Numbered from the stretch's first letter, positions 51,617 to 61,823 are shown. The stretch is DNA of 64,000 nt from Paratissierella segnis (GCF_014385195.1 NZ_JACRTG010000016.1:124001-188000), one strand, 5' to 3'. Notes: a model not told the origin generated them from the sequence alone. Made by a program: numbers and translations.

Positions 51617-52612
51617 TTATGAATTTGTTGTCTGACCCCCGTCTACGTGAAGCACTTGACCGGTTACAAACCGGGAATCATCAGATGCTAAATATACGTA
51701 TGTAGGTGCCAATTCGAATGGCTGGCCAATACGCATCAGCATGTTATCTTGGGGGACTGCTACTACATCCGCAGAATAACTTGCAGGAATCAGAGGAGTC
51801 CATATTTCTCCCGGCGCCACAGCATTGACACGTATTCCTTGTTTACCTAAACTTCTGGCTAGAGCTCTTGTAAAACCAACGATAGCTCCTTTAGTGGAAG
51901 TATAATCAATAAGCTGGCTTTCACCTATATAAGTTACAACTGATGCAGTACCGATTATAGAACTGCCTGCACATAGATGAGGAAGCGCTGCTTTTGTAAC
52001 ATAGAAATGGGGATAAAAGTTTGTCTTAAAAGTTTCGTCAAATTGTTCGTCACTGATATCCAAAAGGCTTGGCTGTGGAAATTGTACACCTGCATTATTA
52101 CACAGGGTATCTAACTTACCAAGAGTTTTAATCGTATCATTAACTATATCTTCACAATGTTTTTTATTCCTTAAATCTCCGGGCAGCAAAAGACATTTTC
52201 GTCCTAGTTCTTCAATACGATTTTTTGTTCGCATTGCATCATTTTGTTCATCCAGATAGGCAATAGCCACATCTGCACCTTCTTTAGCGAAAGCTATTGC
52301 AACAGCAGCACCGATACCACTGTCACCTCCTGTAATCAGAGCAACCTTGTCTAAAAGCTTATCAGAGCCTTTGTAATTTGGGTTTTCTATGATTGGGCGC
52401 GGTACCATCAATTCTTCGAGCCCGGGCTGACGAAATTGATGTTGTTCAGGAACACTGATGGGAATATCCTCATATCGTGTGATAGTTCCGTAATTCGGAT
52501 ACATTGGATAGGGTTTAAGTATCAAATTTTTTTCGAAATAATCCAATAACTCATTCATAATTTGTTCATTTGTAGGATTGTTAGTTGAAGAAGAATTTTG
52601 ATTATTATCCAT
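51617..52612 (-). CDS. short-chain dehydrogenase/reductase (YhxC/GSP39-like)
   Basis: A 331-aa enzyme. I chose ATG 52612 because AAGGTGAT lies ahead; a GTG at 52621 is part of that site. An extra N-terminal 85 residues (PYPMYPNYG, YEDIPISVPEQHQFRQPG) are typical of the general stress protein 39 branch. The cofactor motif is TGGDSGIGAAVAIAFA, with NNAG (CNNAGVQ) and the catalytic Ser-Tyr-Lys (SVVTYIGESQLIDYTSTKGA). It likely uses NADP(H). Monocistronic. Confidence 0.93.
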   Translation of the reverse strand: MDNNQNSSSTNNPTNEQIMNELLDYFEKNLILKPYPMYPNYGTITRYEDIPISVPEQHQFRQPGLEELMVPRPIIENPNYKGSDKLLDKVALITGGDSGIGAAVAIAFAKEGADVAIAYLDEQNDAMRTKNRIEELGRKCLLLPGDLRNKKHCEDIVNDTIKTLGKLDTLCNNAGVQFPQPSLLDISDEQFDETFKTNFYPHFYVTKAALPHLCAGSSIIGTASVVTYIGESQLIDYTSTKGAIVGFTRALARSLGKQGIRVNAVAPGEIWTPLIPASYSADVVAVPQDNMLMRIGQPFELAPTYVYLASDDSRFVTGQVLHVDGGQTTNS

Positions 52613-52697
52613 TTTAATCACCTTATTATTATAAGAAATCCATCTAAATTTCTTATAAATTACCTTTCTTTATTTATTTTTGTTATCTTTATACTTT

Positions 52698-52859
52698 CTA
52701 AATCACCGGATAATTTAAATCATACCTTGGATTAGTATAGTACGGAGGCCTAGGTCCAATAAGGGGCATTTTCCATACAAAGTCAAGGTATTTTACAGGT
52801 ACGGTTTCATCGGAATAGTTTAAGAGCAATAATTTTACATATAGGTTGATTATAAGCAT
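52698..52859 (-). CDS. small proline/tyrosine-rich protein (53 aa)
   Basis: The frame has a good site (GAGGG, 8 nt ahead of ATG 52859) and ends at TAG 52698-52700. A hydrophobic start (MLIINLYVKLLLLNYSDETV) is followed by PLIGPRPPYYTNPRYDLNYP. The Pro/Tyr/Asn-rich tail is reminiscent of small spore-coat proteins, without a family match. Easily missed because of its size. Confidence 0.5.
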   Translation of the reverse strand: MLIINLYVKLLLLNYSDETVPVKYLDFVWKMPLIGPRPPYYTNPRYDLNYPVI

Positions 52860-53024
52860 TATACATCCCTCACTTTTATATTTTAGTTAAGTATATTATC
52901 TATATTTTATATTATTCTAAAATAATAGGTTTTTATGCCAGCAATATTATTATGTGTGAGGATATTGTATTTTAGGATATAATAAAATAAAGAATTGGAG
53001 AATAAAATAAGGGAGAGGTACGTT

Positions 53025-53894
53025 ATGAAAAGAAAGATATTTCAGGTTGATGCATTCACAAGCAAGCCATATTGCGGCAACCCTGCCGGTGTAGTCATTG
53101 ATGCAGTTGGATTGACGGATGAACAAATGATGTTGATTGCTAAGGAAATGAAGCTTTCAGAAACAGCTTTTGTCTTTCCGGGAAGCACTGGATATGATTT
53201 TGAAGTACGGTTTTTTACTCCTACGGAAGAAGTTGATCTTTGCGGACATGCAACGATTGCAACTTTTAGCTTGCTTAAAGAGTTGGGAATAATAAATAAA
53301 GAAGAAGTTATTCAAAAAACAAAAGCAGGTCTTTTAAACATAAAATTTTTGGGAAATGGCATGGTTATTATGCAGCAAGCCCCACCTTTAATCATAGCAA
53401 GGGAAATTATGCTTGATGAACTATGTAAGATTATGGGGATTAGGAATACCGATGTTGGTATTTCGGAGCTTATGTTGTTGCCTGAAATATGGTCAACAGG
53501 ATTAAAGGATATTTTGCTGCCTGTTAAGTCGATAGATGTTTTGAAAGGGATGTCTCCTTCAATGGATGAGTTAATAGATTACAGTAGAAAGATGGATGTC
53601 AGTGGTGCCCATGTCTTTACAATAGGTGAGGAAAATACAATTTGGTGCAGAAATTTTGCACCTTTGTGCGGAATTCCGGAGGAATCTGCCACTGGAACGT
53701 CCAATGGTGCTTTAGGCGCTTGTCTATATAATAAAGGATGGCATGAAGCCTTGTCCTTTACTTCGCATCAAGGATATTGGCTGGGAAGTCCAAGCCAAAT
53801 ATTTGTACAGGTACAAAACGGCAGCAATCCGGAAGTATGGGTAGGCGGGAAAGCAGTTACCGTCTTAGATGGTGAAATAGTAATTCCGGAGTAA
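53025..53894 (+). CDS. PhzF-family isomerase
   Basis: A 289-aa protein from ATG 53025 (GAGAGG upstream). PhzF features are IFQVDAFTSKPYCGNPAGVV, MKLSETAFVF with the catalytic Glu (about residue 44), EVDLCGHATIATFSLL, and GIPEESATGTSNGALGACL in the second half. The family has the diaminopimelate-epimerase fold; most members have no phenazine role. Substrate unknown. It stands alone, opposite the IclR regulator at 54014. Confidence 0.92.
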   Translation: MKRKIFQVDAFTSKPYCGNPAGVVIDAVGLTDEQMMLIAKEMKLSETAFVFPGSTGYDFEVRFFTPTEEVDLCGHATIATFSLLKELGIINKEEVIQKTKAGLLNIKFLGNGMVIMQQAPPLIIAREIMLDELCKIMGIRNTDVGISELMLLPEIWSTGLKDILLPVKSIDVLKGMSPSMDELIDYSRKMDVSGAHVFTIGEENTIWCRNFAPLCGIPEESATGTSNGALGACLYNKGWHEALSFTSHQGYWLGSPSQIFVQVQNGSNPEVWVGGKAVTVLDGEIVIPE

Positions 53895-54013
53895 ATTAAT
53901 TTATAAAATTTATAAATGGATATACACTTGGCACTAAAAACGGATATAAGATTTATAATTTTGTAGAATTTTAGGAACAGGATTTAAAAGCATCATATCC
54001 ATAGCTAAGAGTC

Positions 54014-54823
54014 TCAATCTTTGCTTTCCAACATCTTATTATAAAAATCATATAAGTCATTAAAGGAGTAGCCCAATTTTTTAGATAAAAGAAAGGCAGA
54101 ATCATTGACTAGATTTCCCCATTTATTTAGAACTGTTAAATCATGACGATTGTAAAAACTGACAATACTAATAGAACAGACAACATTGTTTGTCACATCT
54201 ATAACCGGTGCAGCAACACATAGGGCATCATCATTGCTTTCACAGATGTCAGTTGTATATCCTTGTTTTCTGGAATTACTCAGTTCTTTAAATAAATCAT
54301 TATAGCTTGTAATTGTCGATTTGGTGTTTTGTTCAAAAGGTTCGGCAGCCAATAGTTCATTTATTTGTAATTCTCTCATGCATGATAAAAATGCTTTGCC
54401 TTCACAAGTTGAGTAAAGGTTGTTGGTATCGCCCACCTGTATATTAGGGATTAATGAACTTTCAGCGGTGAATTTCAACAAATAAACTATATTCTTTCCG
54501 TCCCTTATAGTTAAATATGTTGTTTCTCCTGATTGTTTACTCAAACTTTCTAGGATAGGATATGCAAGTAAAAATAAATCATTTTGGGATAGAAATTTAT
54601 TGCTAATTTGGAATAATTTAGTGCTCAATTCAAAATATTTTTGATTTACATGATCAGTTTCTCTAACGTTTAAAATATCTAAATCTATCAAAGTGTAAAT
54701 GATATCGAAAGCACTACTTTTTGGTATCATTAATTTTCTACATATTTCAGAAATATTTGCATTATCTTTATTTTCAGATATATACTGTAAAATTTCAATA
54801 GTACGAATAACAGTTTTATTCAT
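54014..54823 (-). CDS. IclR-family transcriptional regulator
   Basis: A 269-aa regulator with an N-terminal winged helix (ISEICRKLMIPKSSAFDIIY, about residues 22-45) and a C-terminal GAF-like effector domain (LSKQSGETTYLTIRDGKNIV, LYSTCEGKAFLSC, GYTTDICESNDDALCVAAPV). It is divergent from another IclR gene and the catabolic operon at 55909, whose control it may share. ATG 54823 lies after GAGAGGAAT. Confidence 0.9.
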   Translation of the reverse strand: MNKTVIRTIEILQYISENKDNANISEICRKLMIPKSSAFDIIYTLIDLDILNVRETDHVNQKYFELSTKLFQISNKFLSQNDLFLLAYPILESLSKQSGETTYLTIRDGKNIVYLLKFTAESSLIPNIQVGDTNNLYSTCEGKAFLSCMRELQINELLAAEPFEQNTKSTITSYNDLFKELSNSRKQGYTTDICESNDDALCVAAPVIDVTNNVVCSISIVSFYNRHDLTVLNKWGNLVNDSAFLLSKKLGYSFNDLYDFYNKMLESKD

Positions 54824-54994
54824 AATCTTATTCCTCTCATAATATATTTAAACATAGTGTAAATAACCAATATTATCTATTAGTATAGATTGCTTTAGCT
54901 ATATTCAACTATTTTACCATAAATTAGCTAGATTTAAAAGATGAGTATTTCCATATGTTCGGCTACCTATTAAAAATAGTTTTTAAATTTATTA

Positions 54995-55024
54995 TTGACA
55001 AAATATATTAGCAAGTGTTATCAT
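54995..55024 (+). promoter_or_regulatory. candidate promoter upstream of the second IclR gene
   Basis: TTGACA (54995-55000), 18-nt spacer, TATCAT (55019-55024). The region downstream has AACGTGAACG and TCGAACGT, imperfect half-sites that might bind the IclR protein. Confidence 0.45.
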
Positions 55025-55137
55025 GAATAAAGTTGTAAAAACGTTATACTATTGTGTTTTATATTTGTGTCCAAAACGTGAACGATGTACTATATTATCG
55101 AACGTAAATAGTAAATACATATTGAGAGGTGTAAAAA

Positions 55138-55890
55138 ATGATTCAAAGTATTGAAAGAGCAATTAATATATTAGAGCTATATCATGACAAGGAATTGTTA
55201 GGTGTTAGTGAAATTGCAAGATCACTAGGCATAGCTAAGACTACTGCTCATGGCATCATTAAAACGCTGGAACATTATGGATATTTAGAAAAGGATGAAG
55301 AAACAAATAAGTATACTTTAGGAATTTCTTTACTCGAATTGGGAACGTTGTATATGGACAGGTTAGATATTAAAAACAAGTCAATAGATTACATGGTTAA
55401 ATTGCAGGCTGATACAGGAGAAGCAGTACAATTAGCAACTTACAAGCAGGGGCATATAATTTATATAGCACGTTCACTAACCAACAACTTTATGCGTATA
55501 TCAATGCGGGAAGGGCAGCTAACCCCCGCTTATTGTACAGCTACAGGCAAAGTTATATTAGCAAATCTACATAATGATGAATTAGATACCTATATTAAAA
55601 ATATCAAATTTGAAAAGCGTACACCTAATACTATAAGCAATACGTTAGATTTAATAGAGGAGTTAAAATTGACTAGAGAGCGTGGATTTTCTATTGATAA
55701 TGAGGAAAACGAAATTGGTATTAAAGGAATTGGAATGCCAATCTTTGATTTAAAAGGGAAGCCAATTGCTGCAATTAGCTTAGGATGTATGGCAGAAGAG
55801 TTTCATCCTCAATATATTAAAACTTTAGTTCCTAAATTGCAAAATACCGTTCAACTAATTTCAAAAAAACTAGGATATCAAGAAAAATAA
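55138..55890 (+). CDS. IclR-family transcriptional regulator
   Basis: A 250-aa regulator from ATG 55138 (GAGAGG upstream). The winged helix is LGVSEIARSLGIAKTTAHGI (about residues 21-40), followed by IKTLEHYGYLEKDEETNKYT. The effector domain has ADTGEAVQLATYKQGHIIYI, PAYCTATGKVILA and ENEIGIKGIGMPIFDLKGKP. Directly upstream of the CoA-transferase gene (18 bp apart), so it is likely the local regulator of the catabolic operon and part of it. Confidence 0.92.
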   Translation: MIQSIERAINILELYHDKELLGVSEIARSLGIAKTTAHGIIKTLEHYGYLEKDEETNKYTLGISLLELGTLYMDRLDIKNKSIDYMVKLQADTGEAVQLATYKQGHIIYIARSLTNNFMRISMREGQLTPAYCTATGKVILANLHNDELDTYIKNIKFEKRTPNTISNTLDLIEELKLTRERGFSIDNEENEIGIKGIGMPIFDLKGKPIAAISLGCMAEEFHPQYIKTLVPKLQNTVQLISKKLGYQEK

Positions 55891-55908
55891 TAGAAAGGAT
55901 GATGGATA

Positions 55909-57474
55909 ATGTCAAAGATAATGGAGGCATCACAAGCCACTAAACTGATAAAAGATGGGGATTGTGTATGGGTGGTAAGCTGTGGAGGAGGCATCAATGA
56001 ACCTTCTTTGATTTTAGAAAAATTAGAAGCATCATTTCTAGAGAGTGGACATCCTTCCAATCTTTTATTGTGTCATAGTTCTGGTATTGGTGATAAAAAT
56101 GGTGGTGGTTCAGATAGGTTTTCACATCCGGGAATGGTACGCAAAGTTATCGGCAGCCATTGGTCATGGTCTCCTAGAATTCAACAAATGGCGCTAAATA
56201 ATGAAATCGAGGCGTATGTATTGCCACAGGGGGTTATGGTACAACTGGCAAGGGAAATAGCCGGTGGAAAACCCGGATTAATAAGTCATGTCGGACTAGG
56301 TACATTTATTGATCCAAGGATTGAAGGCGGAGCAATAAACAAAATATCGAAAGACGAATTATCTAAAGTAATAGAAATAGATGGTAATGAGTACTTATTT
56401 TATAAATCATTCCCTATAGATGTAACAATTTTAAGAGGAACTACAGCAGATGAAGATGGGAATATTTCTTTTGAACATGAAGGACTTATTTTAGAAGGAA
56501 TATCAGCAGCGCAAGCCGCTAAGAATTCCGGTGGTATTGTTATTGCTCAGGTAAAAAGAGTCGTTAAAAGAGGGATGCTGAAGGCGACAGAAATACGCGT
56601 TCCGGGAATTCTTGTTGATGCAGTTGTATTGGACCCGAACCAAAGGGTATCCTTTAAAACGGATTATAATCCCAGTCTTTCAGGGGAATATAAAATACCT
56701 TTAGAAGGTTCTATGGAGAGGATGCCATTGAATGAGAGAAAAGTCATCGCTAAAAGAGCTGCTATGGAATTGTATGAAAATGCTAAAGTGAACCTGGGAT
56801 TTGGTATGCCTGACGGAGTAGCATCTGTAGTTGGTGAAGAGAATTTATCAGATTACATTACTTTAACTGTTGAGCAGGGAATAGTTGGTGGGGTGCCGGC
56901 TTCGGGTACGGATTTTGGAATTGCATATAATGCCAATGCAATTATTGAGGAACCATATCAATTTGATTGGTATGATGGTGGTGGCTTAGATTTGGCAGTT
57001 CTTTCATTTGCTGAGATAGACAAAGAAGGTAATGTGAATGTAAGCAAATTTGGAGATAGAGTAAGCGGCGTCGGTGGGTTTATAAATATTTCCCAAAATG
57101 CAAAGCAAGTAGTGTTTGTTGGTACCTTTACAACAGCAGGGTTGAAAGAGAAAGTTGATAATAACAAATTGGAAATCCTGTCAGAAGGTAAGGTCAATAA
57201 ATTGGTTGATAAAGTTTCTCAGATTTCTTTTAGCGGGGAATACGCCAAGATGAAACAGCAAAAAGTTTTATACGTAACAGAAAGGGCAGTATTTGAGTTG
57301 ACTAAAGATGGAATTATGCTCATAGAAGTAGCTCCGGGCATTGATATAGATAAAGATGTTTTAGCACAAATGGAATTTAAACCATTAATATCAAAACAAA
57401 TAAAAATTATGGATCCGGATATTTTTTCGGATAGACCTTTAAACTTAAGGACAAAAATTGAAAAGAAGGGATAG
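55909..57474 (+). CDS. acyl-CoA:carboxylate CoA-transferase (YdiF/propionate CoA-transferase type)
   Basis: A 521-aa family I CoA-transferase with alpha and beta halves fused. It has KDGDCVWVVSCGGGINEPSL, PQGVMVQLAREIAGGKPGLI, GLGTFIDPRIEGGAINK, YKSFPIDVTILRGTTADEDG in the first half, and NLGFGMPDGVASV and LTVEQGIVGGVPASGTDFG in the second, where the Glu in VEQG is the probable catalytic nucleophile. It would charge a carboxylic acid with CoA. First enzyme of the operon, so it probably activates the imported substrate. AAAGGATG precedes ATG 55909. Confidence 0.92.
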   Translation: MSKIMEASQATKLIKDGDCVWVVSCGGGINEPSLILEKLEASFLESGHPSNLLLCHSSGIGDKNGGGSDRFSHPGMVRKVIGSHWSWSPRIQQMALNNEIEAYVLPQGVMVQLAREIAGGKPGLISHVGLGTFIDPRIEGGAINKISKDELSKVIEIDGNEYLFYKSFPIDVTILRGTTADEDGNISFEHEGLILEGISAAQAAKNSGGIVIAQVKRVVKRGMLKATEIRVPGILVDAVVLDPNQRVSFKTDYNPSLSGEYKIPLEGSMERMPLNERKVIAKRAAMELYENAKVNLGFGMPDGVASVVGEENLSDYITLTVEQGIVGGVPASGTDFGIAYNANAIIEEPYQFDWYDGGGLDLAVLSFAEIDKEGNVNVSKFGDRVSGVGGFINISQNAKQVVFVGTFTTAGLKEKVDNNKLEILSEGKVNKLVDKVSQISFSGEYAKMKQQKVLYVTERAVFELTKDGIMLIEVAPGIDIDKDVLAQMEFKPLISKQIKIMDPDIFSDRPLNLRTKIEKKG

Positions 57475-57479
57475 AAACA

Positions 57480-58265
57480 ATGAAATATAACATGTTATTG
57501 TTGGAGGAAAAAGATGATATTGCAATAGTATCTATCAATAGGCCTAAAGTTTATAATGCATTAAACAGAGAAGTGTTGGAAGAGTTGGACAAAGCTATAA
57601 CATATATCGAAAATAATGCCGATATACACGCATTTATAATTACAGGAGTAGGGCCTAAAGCTTTTGTTTCAGGTGCAGATATAAATGAATTAAACGGAAT
57701 AAATTCAAGCGATGGTACAAAATGGATGTTAGAAGGTCAACGCATATTTGCTAGAATAGAAAGAAGTGATAAGCCAAGTATAGCAGCTGTGAACGGATAT
57801 TGTTTAGGCGGTGGAAATGAATTAGCAATGGCTTGCGACATTAGGTTTGCAAGTGAAAATGCAAAATTTGGACAACCAGAAATCAAATTAGGAAATATAC
57901 CCGGTTGGGGAGGTACACAAAGGCTTCCAAGATTAATCGGACTATCTCGTGCAAAGCAAATGGTATTGTCCGGAGAATTTATATCAGCTAAAGAAGCTTA
58001 CGATTATGGATTGGTTAACAAAGTTTTACCGGATCAGGAGAGTTTGCTGGAAGAATCTATAAGATTAGCACATGTTATAGCATCTCGAGGATCTATTTCA
58101 ATAGCTTATGCAAAAAAGGCTATTAACTACAGTCAAGAAACATCATTAGATGCAGGACTTTCATTAGAAGCTTTTGGAGTAGGATTGTGCCTTAGTACAG
58201 ATGATCAAACTGAAGGAGTTAATGCTTTTATTGAAAAGAGGGAACCGCATTTTAAGGGAAAGTAA
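57480..58265 (+). CDS. enoyl-CoA hydratase (crotonase family)
   Basis: A 261-aa crotonase. It has the oxyanion hole segment KAFVSGADINEL and GYCLGGGNELAMACDIRFAS with the first catalytic Glu, then FGQPEIKLGNIPGWGGTQRL with the second. Both glutamates are present, so it should hydrate a trans-2-enoyl-CoA. ATG 57480 lies 5 bp after the CoA-transferase stop. The genes fit a path of CoA activation and beta-oxidation-like hydration. Confidence 0.93.
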   Translation: MKYNMLLLEEKDDIAIVSINRPKVYNALNREVLEELDKAITYIENNADIHAFIITGVGPKAFVSGADINELNGINSSDGTKWMLEGQRIFARIERSDKPSIAAVNGYCLGGGNELAMACDIRFASENAKFGQPEIKLGNIPGWGGTQRLPRLIGLSRAKQMVLSGEFISAKEAYDYGLVNKVLPDQESLLEESIRLAHVIASRGSISIAYAKKAINYSQETSLDAGLSLEAFGVGLCLSTDDQTEGVNAFIEKREPHFKGK

Positions 58266-58284
58266 TGAGAGAGGAGGTATTAAT

Positions 58285-59784
58285 TTGGAGCAGGAAGTAA
58301 TACTGGAAATTAAGAATCTCAATAAGTCATTTGGACCTGTTAAGGTACTAAAAGACATAAATATAAAATTTAATAAAGGTGAGTGCCATGCATTAATTGG
58401 TGAAAACGGAGCAGGAAAATCGACTCTTATGAAGATTCTTGCCGGTGCTTATAGTAAAGACAGCGGTGATATTATACTTGATGGCGAAAAAATTGATGCG
58501 ACCTCACCGTTAGCTGCCAGAGAGAAGGGAATTAGTATAATATATCAGGAATTATCTTTGATTTCGACTTTATCTGCAGCAGAGAATATATATTTAGGAA
58601 GGATACCAAAGAAAAAGAATGGGTTGGTTGATTGGAACAAAATCCAACAGAATGCTAAGGTGTTTTTCGAGGAGGTAGATCTTAATATTGATCCAAATGT
58701 TGAGACAAGAACTCTAAGTGTTGCTCAGCAACAGTTGATCGAAATATCCAGAGCACTATCTTTGAATCCCAAAGTAGTGATTATGGATGAGCCAACAAGT
58801 TCCTTGACAGACAATGAAATTGAGTGTTTATTTAAAATAATAAGAAAATTAAAAAGTCAGGGAATAACGGTTATTTATATATCCCATAAGTTGGAGGAAA
58901 TCTTAGCTATATGTGATAGTGTTACGGTGTTAAAAGACGGTGCAATAACCGGACAAAAAGATATTAAGGATACTACAAAATCTGAATTAGTAAATATGAT
59001 GGTAGGACGATCACTAGATCAATATTATCCTAATAGAACTAGTAAACCTGCAAATGAAGTTTTATTTGAAGTGAAAGATTTAAATGTCGGTGATTATATA
59101 AAAAATGTTAGTTTCCAAGTAAAAAGGGGAGAAATATTAGGTTTTTCGGGACTTGTTGGTGCAGGCAGGACTGAAACAATGAGGGGAATATTTGGAGCTG
59201 ACAAGTTGGATTCAGGACACATGTACATGGAGGGAAAAGAAATTAAAAACAACACTCCATTAGATGCTATTAAAAATAAAATAGCTTTTGTTACAGAAGA
59301 TCGAAGAAATGAAGGTCTTGTAATGAAAATGACAGTTAGAGAAAACACAACACTTGCAAGCTTTTGGACATTTGCCAATAAGTTTGGTCTGATCAAATCA
59401 AAGAAAGAACATGAGATTGCCAATAATTATATTGAAAAGTTAAAAACTAAAACATCCGGTTCGGAACAATGTGTTGTGGAACTTTCTGGTGGGAATCAAC
59501 AAAAAATTGTTATAAGTAAGTGGTTAAATACCAGTGCAAAATTATATATATTTGATGAACCTACAAGAGGTATTGATGTCGGCGCCAAGGCAGAAATCTA
59601 TCAATTAATAGTACAACTAGCTGAAGAAGGAAATGCCATAATAGTCGTATCGTCAGAGTTACCCGAAGTAATAGGAATAAGTGATCGAATAATTGTTATG
59701 CATGAGGGTCAAATCAAAGGATCGATAGATAAATCAAAAGCAACAGAAGAAAACATCATGACACTAGCTGTAGGAGGAGTTTAA
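58285..59784 (+). CDS. ribose/galactose-type ABC transporter ATP-binding protein
   Basis: A 499-aa protein with two ATPase domains. TTG 58285 has GGAGGT upstream; the frame extends to 58201 but that overlaps the hydratase gene. The first domain has GENGAGKST and LSVAQQQLIEISRAL. The second has a degenerate P-loop (GLVGAGRTE) and LSGGNQQKIVISKWL, the CUT2/RbsA-MglA pattern. It drives the permease at 59786. CUT2 transporters carry pentoses, purines, autoinducer-2 and inositols, so the substrate may not be a simple sugar. Confidence 0.94.
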   Translation: MEQEVILEIKNLNKSFGPVKVLKDINIKFNKGECHALIGENGAGKSTLMKILAGAYSKDSGDIILDGEKIDATSPLAAREKGISIIYQELSLISTLSAAENIYLGRIPKKKNGLVDWNKIQQNAKVFFEEVDLNIDPNVETRTLSVAQQQLIEISRALSLNPKVVIMDEPTSSLTDNEIECLFKIIRKLKSQGITVIYISHKLEEILAICDSVTVLKDGAITGQKDIKDTTKSELVNMMVGRSLDQYYPNRTSKPANEVLFEVKDLNVGDYIKNVSFQVKRGEILGFSGLVGAGRTETMRGIFGADKLDSGHMYMEGKEIKNNTPLDAIKNKIAFVTEDRRNEGLVMKMTVRENTTLASFWTFANKFGLIKSKKEHEIANNYIEKLKTKTSGSEQCVVELSGGNQQKIVISKWLNTSAKLYIFDEPTRGIDVGAKAEIYQLIVQLAEEGNAIIVVSSELPEVIGISDRIIVMHEGQIKGSIDKSKATEENIMTLAVGGV

Positions 59785-59785
59785 A

Positions 59786-60736
59786 ATGGAAAAGTTAGAA
59801 AATAAAAATAAATTATCAACATTTATGAATAAACATGGCATCATATTTATTCTTTTAGTAATGATAATTGTATCTACAATTATGGAGCCTTCATTCTTAA
59901 ATTATAAAAATCTTATTAACGTTTTTAGACAGATTTCAGTTACAGGTCCCATTGCTATTGGTATGACGTTTGTAATCATAAATGGTGGAATTGATATCAG
60001 TGTTGGAGGAATTGTAGGGCTTGCAGGCATGGTAGCAATGATTTTAATGTCCAAGGGCTATGGGATTTTAATTGCATTACTGGCCGCATTAGCTATAGGA
60101 ATTTTGGTGGGTTTTATAAATGGATATTATGTATCTAAGGGATTAGCGCCTTTTATAGTTACAATGTCTACAAATACAATTCTTAGAGGATTAGCCCAAT
60201 TAACTACAAATGGACAACCGGTTTGGGGTATTGCAAATGGTTATGAAATATTCGGACAAGGCTATATTGGTTTTGTTCCTGTACCGGTGATTATCTTTTT
60301 ATTGGTGTTTGCAGTTGCATATATTATTTTAAATCATACAACAATTGGTCGTTCGGTATATGCAGTGGGAGGCAATGCAGAATCATCAAGATTATCAGGA
60401 ATAAGTATTTTAAAATCGAAGATATTTGTATATTGCATATCAGGGATATTGTCCGCTATAACAGCAATAGTTCTTACATCCCGCTTAGCTAGTAGCGATC
60501 CGACCATTGGATTGGATTATCAAGTCGATGCAATTGCTGCCACAGTAATTGGTGGAACTAGTATGAGCGGTGGGGAAGGCAGAGTAGAAAAAACTTTAGT
60601 TGGAATATTGATAATAGGTATTCTTTCAAATATTTTGAATCTTGCAGGAGTAAGTCCTTATATACAACAAGTAGTTAAAGGACTCATAATATTAGGAGCA
60701 GTAGTTTGGGATAATTCGAAAAGAAAAAATAAATAA
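59786..60736 (+). CDS. ribose-type ABC transporter permease
   Basis: A 316-aa membrane protein of the RbsC family with eight to ten helices. Signature segments include INGGIDISVGGIVGLAGMVA, GFINGYYVSKGLAPFIVTMS and AVGGNAESSRLSGISILKSK, then TVIGGTSMSGGEGRVEKTLV. It starts one base after the ATPase stop. Third transport component is the binding protein at 60811. Confidence 0.94.
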   Translation: MEKLENKNKLSTFMNKHGIIFILLVMIIVSTIMEPSFLNYKNLINVFRQISVTGPIAIGMTFVIINGGIDISVGGIVGLAGMVAMILMSKGYGILIALLAALAIGILVGFINGYYVSKGLAPFIVTMSTNTILRGLAQLTTNGQPVWGIANGYEIFGQGYIGFVPVPVIIFLLVFAVAYIILNHTTIGRSVYAVGGNAESSRLSGISILKSKIFVYCISGILSAITAIVLTSRLASSDPTIGLDYQVDAIAATVIGGTSMSGGEGRVEKTLVGILIIGILSNILNLAGVSPYIQQVVKGLIILGAVVWDNSKRKNK

Positions 60737-60810
60737 TTGAGTTTGGACCTATTGAATTATTCAATAGATTTAAATAATAAATAATGCATAAAAAAACAGG
60801 AGGCTTAAAA

Positions 60811-61800
60811 ATGAAAAATATTAAAAGATTTTTATTAGCATCATTGGTAGTCGTCTTAGTTATAACAAGTTTGACTGCTTGTTCTTCAGATGGCAATAAG
60901 CCATCAAGTGAGCCTGAAAATACAGGCAATGACACAAATGGTGAAAAGATTACTATTGGAGTCGCACAATGCCATATGAACACACCATATCGTGTTGCGT
61001 TAAAATCCGAAATGGAGCAAACAATTGCTGAAAAAGGACTTAATTGGGAGATAATACTTACAGATGGTCAAAACAACTCAGCAAAACAAACAAGCGATGT
61101 TGAGGACCTAATACAAAAAGGAGTAGATTTAATTATTATGGCTCCTGTTCAATCAGAGCCATTAGCTCCGGTTGCAAAAAGGGTAATGGATGCTGGTATT
61201 CCTCTAATTTTAATAGACCGTACAATTAGTACAGAGGACTATACAGCGTTTGTTGGAGGCGACAATGTCATGATAGGTGAACTTGCTGCTGATTTTATTG
61301 GTGAAAAACTTTCAGGAAAAGGGAATGTGGCTATGATCCAAGGAACTCTTGGGGCTTCTGCTACAAATGATAGATACAAAGGATTCGTAGATACTATAAA
61401 AGAGAAATATCCTGACATAAAATTAATCTCGGATTTAACAGGGGATTATAAAAGGGATATGGGAATGAAAGTTATGGAAGATTTATTGCAGGCAAATGAA
61501 CAGATTGATGCAGTATATAGTCATAGTGACAATATGATATTGGGAGCTTTACAAGCGTCAGATGCGGCAGGTCGTACTGAAGGGATGATAACAGTAAGTG
61601 CGGATGGGCAAAAGGAAGCATTTGATAAAATAAAAGAAGGAAAATTAAGTGCATCAATTATTTATCCAACAGGAGCTAAAGAAGCTGTAGAGATAGCTAA
61701 CAAGGTCTTAAATGGAGAAAAAGTTGACAAAATAAATTTAATACCAGTTACTTTAGTTGACTCCGAAAATGTTGATGAAATGTATGATTCTGGTTTCTAA
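60811..61800 (+). CDS. ribose-type substrate-binding lipoprotein
   Basis: A 329-aa lipoprotein from ATG 60811 (AGGAGG upstream). Lipobox SLTAC with Cys24. The periplasmic-binding-4 fold is clear: ITIGVAQCHMNTPYRVALKS, DVEDLIQKGVDLIIMAPVQS, IPLILIDRT, AVYSHSDNMILGALQASDAA, ITVSADGQKEAF. Family members bind pentoses or related polyols. A terminator-like hairpin (61824-61871) separates it from the FAD enzyme. Confidence 0.93.
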   Translation: MKNIKRFLLASLVVVLVITSLTACSSDGNKPSSEPENTGNDTNGEKITIGVAQCHMNTPYRVALKSEMEQTIAEKGLNWEIILTDGQNNSAKQTSDVEDLIQKGVDLIIMAPVQSEPLAPVAKRVMDAGIPLILIDRTISTEDYTAFVGGDNVMIGELAADFIGEKLSGKGNVAMIQGTLGASATNDRYKGFVDTIKEKYPDIKLISDLTGDYKRDMGMKVMEDLLQANEQIDAVYSHSDNMILGALQASDAAGRTEGMITVSADGQKEAFDKIKEGKLSASIIYPTGAKEAVEIANKVLNGEKVDKINLIPVTLVDSENVDEMYDSGF

Positions 61801-61823
61801 TTCAATGCTTTAAATCAAAAATA

